Source: Candidatus Heimdallarchaeota archaeon
GTDB taxonomy: Archaea; Asgardarchaeota; Heimdallarchaeia; Heimdallarchaeales; Kariarchaeaceae
Direction of reading: 5' to 3'
DNA: 7,544 nucleotides
Assembly (NCBI GenBank): GCA_021399405.1
Contig: JAAFKL010000188.1
Coordinates: 1-7,544, forward strand
The position numbers were made by a program, and so were the translations under genes. This document shows positions 6,370-7,544 of the stretch, one piece after another. Each line of letters begins with the position of its first letter. The stretch's first letter is position 1. Under the pieces are notes generated by a model, which ran no database searches, was not told the origin of the DNA, and saw only the letters and a program-made list of their open reading frames with translations.

Positions 6370-6400
6370 TACAAGGCACTTAAGATATTAAGAGACTACA

Positions 6401-7360
6401 ATGAAAGAGAAGAAAATATACTCCGTACTTCCGACAAGTAGAAGAGACAAAGCACTTGGTGCATTTATCTTGCAACTTAATTCAAAGGAGATGAGTAGAT
6501 TATCTCTCAAGTCTGGTAAATTTGCGGTTGTTATGCTAAATGATGAAGATAATATTCTACATATCAAATCCAGTATTGTCAAGGTATTGCTGGATGATAA
6601 CCTCCAAGATCATGAATGTAGAATTGATCAATCAATACGGAAAAGATTTAAAATCATGGAACGAGATGATCATGGATATTATGGAAAAATTAGTGTATAC
6701 GAAATTGATTATAGCAATTCACTACAAAATAAAATTCGTGGATATATCATGAGGTTTATCAAATTTATCTCTCTCTATAGTTTGTATCAAATTCTTATCC
6801 CAAATAATCCTCGTACACTTCTTCTAAATGTAAGACGGATGCAGAGAGAGGATGTTGAGAAGAAAATTAGCGTGATTCATGAGAAATATGTAAATCTAAT
6901 GGGGCTTGATTACAGTAAATACATACGAATCAAGGCACCAGTGAAACAGAAAGATAGTTTTAAAATCGGGGAAATAACTACCCGAATTTTTCCAGGAATA
7001 GATGAAACTATTGAGATGGAGCAAGTAGATGGGAAGTTTAAAGAAGAACCTTATCCAGACATCGAGAAAATTTATTTGGATCCAGAGAGCAGGTACAAAC
7101 TAGGTCTTGGAAGACTAGAGTTGCGATTTGAGAAAACATGGCCAATAGTACTTGTTCAACCCGATATTGGCAAGATTATCATAGAGAGAATCCTCTATTT
7201 CGTGGTTTCTTTTTTCATTCTAATTAGGCAGTTCATGGGACTGATAGAAACTATTATTCCCATATCAATTGTTCCAAACATTCTTCTGTCCTCGTTGATA
7301 TCAATTTGGATTATCACTTTTATTGTACATGTGGAAATAAGAAATAAGACCCATTACTAG
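6401..7360 (+). CDS. Uncharacterised membrane protein with N-terminal Cdc48-N / double-psi beta-barrel-like region
   Basis: I do not recognise a named family. The 319 residues divide into three parts. Residues 16-103 carry LNSKEMSRLSLKSGKFAVV (26-44), then a strand-rich stretch, then CRIDQSIRKRFKI (73-85). This follows the order of the double-psi barrel in the N-domain of Cdc48/VAT ATPases ('LDPEDMxxLGLxxGD...IRIDxxxRxNxGV'), though no ATPase domain follows. The middle (about 104-257) has a hydrophobic segment (115-133), a basic helix-like region (144-165), and a second barrel-start-like stretch LDPESRYKLGLGRLELRF (226-243). The end has two membrane helices (about 258-276 and 284-311). No signal peptide is seen, so the N-terminus is probably cytoplasmic. 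A BRE-TATA pair close upstream suggests a nearly leaderless transcript of its own. It is convergent with the hydrolase gene. The coding frame is convincing; the fold match is inference and function is unknown. Confidence 0.8.
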   Translation: MKEKKIYSVLPTSRRDKALGAFILQLNSKEMSRLSLKSGKFAVVMLNDEDNILHIKSSIVKVLLDDNLQDHECRIDQSIRKRFKIMERDDHGYYGKISVYEIDYSNSLQNKIRGYIMRFIKFISLYSLYQILIPNNPRTLLLNVRRMQREDVEKKISVIHEKYVNLMGLDYSKYIRIKAPVKQKDSFKIGEITTRIFPGIDETIEMEQVDGKFKEEPYPDIEKIYLDPESRYKLGLGRLELRFEKTWPIVLVQPDIGKIIIERILYFVVSFFILIRQFMGLIETIIPISIVPNILLSSLISIWIITFIVHVEIRNKTHY

Positions 7361-7365
7361 GGATG

Positions 7366-7544
7366 TTATGAATAATTAGATATGAAGACCTTAAGTGAGC
7401 CGAAATACTCATCATCAAACATCATCATATTGTTATGCCCCGCTCCCCTAATGGCAATTAATTTGGATTCAATTTTAGAGTCAAGACTTTCTTCTATCAT
7501 TTTTGCCTCTGAGAAAGGAATTAAATCATCATCAACACCATGCA
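7366..7544 (-). CDS. Alpha/beta hydrolase, C-terminal part only
   Basis: The last 58 residues of a protein that begins beyond the right edge; read by hand from the minus strand. It starts in HGVDDDLIPF, matching the 'HGxxDxxVP' strand that supplies the acid of the Ser-Asp-His triad (D5 of the visible part). It then runs through a helix to IRGAGHNNM, where the histidine (H36 of the visible part) is the catalytic base in the usual 'GAGH' turn, and ends with YFGSLKVFISNYS, a typical final helix. This pattern is common in BEM46/ABHD17-like and related alpha/beta hydrolases; the nucleophile serine and substrate-determining cap lie outside the window, so the substrate cannot be named. The stop codon (7366-7368) is 5 bases from the stop of the convergent membrane-protein gene. 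The fold is likely; the specific activity is unknown. Confidence 0.85.
   Translation of the reverse strand, partial: HGVDDDLIPFSEAKMIEESLDSKIESKLIAIRGAGHNNMMMFDDEYFGSLKVFISNYS

Larger units (their letters stand above)
6170..6400. other. Intergenic spacer after the liv operon
   Basis: These 231 AT-rich bases contain no convincing gene. They hold a 12-base palindrome close after livG, an 11-base inverted repeat whose arms are 81 bases apart, a small hairpin followed by a C/T-rich tract between those arms, and the promoter of the next gene. The end of liv transcription and a separate start for the next gene are both expected here. Confidence 0.6.

Overview
The window carries most of a branched-chain / hydrophobic amino acid ABC importer of the LivKFGHM type. 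It probably comes from an archaeon. No convincing bacterial -35/-10 pairs are visible. Instead, AT-rich TATA-like boxes, one with a purine-rich BRE-like flank, sit about 40-90 nt upstream of starts, and the clearest ribosome sites read GGTGA or GAGGAG. The AT-rich composition, the class C receptor-like binding protein and a Cdc48-N-like barrel protein would fit an Asgard (for example Heimdallarchaeia) or Thermoplasmata genome. That placement is inference, not proof.

Layout. (1) 1-1072, minus strand: substrate-binding protein with a signal peptide, lacking its C-terminus, which lies beyond the left edge. (2) 1073-1828: a divergent regulatory region of about 750 bases with no convincing gene. 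It holds two outward promoters that share the 10-mer ATTTTTATAA and lie 87-88 nt from the start codons, each followed by an inverted repeat in the predicted leader. (3) 1829-6169, plus strand: a tight operon livF-livH-livM-livG with overlaps or gaps of no more than 9 nt. (4) 6170-6400: an AT-rich spacer with a palindrome, a long-range inverted repeat and a promoter. (5) 6401-7360, plus strand: an unrecognised membrane protein whose N-terminus resembles a double-psi beta-barrel. (6) 7366-7544, minus strand: the C-terminal end of an alpha/beta hydrolase, convergent with gene 5 across 5 bases.

How they work together. The secreted binding protein captures an amino acid and delivers it to the LivH-LivM membrane channel, which is driven by the LivF and LivG ATPases. 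The permeases are longer than bacterial ones. LivM has about 105 extra residues with probably four added membrane helices, and LivH has enlarged loops. The binding protein aligns without gaps to part of the metabotropic glutamate receptor ligand domain, as recalled from memory, and retains the residues that hold the alpha-amino and alpha-carboxyl groups. An alpha-amino acid ligand is therefore likely. The barrel protein and the hydrolase have no evident link to transport. The transporter itself is a known family. The most unusual points are the receptor-like binding protein, the extended LivM, the matched divergent leaders and the barrel-plus-membrane protein.
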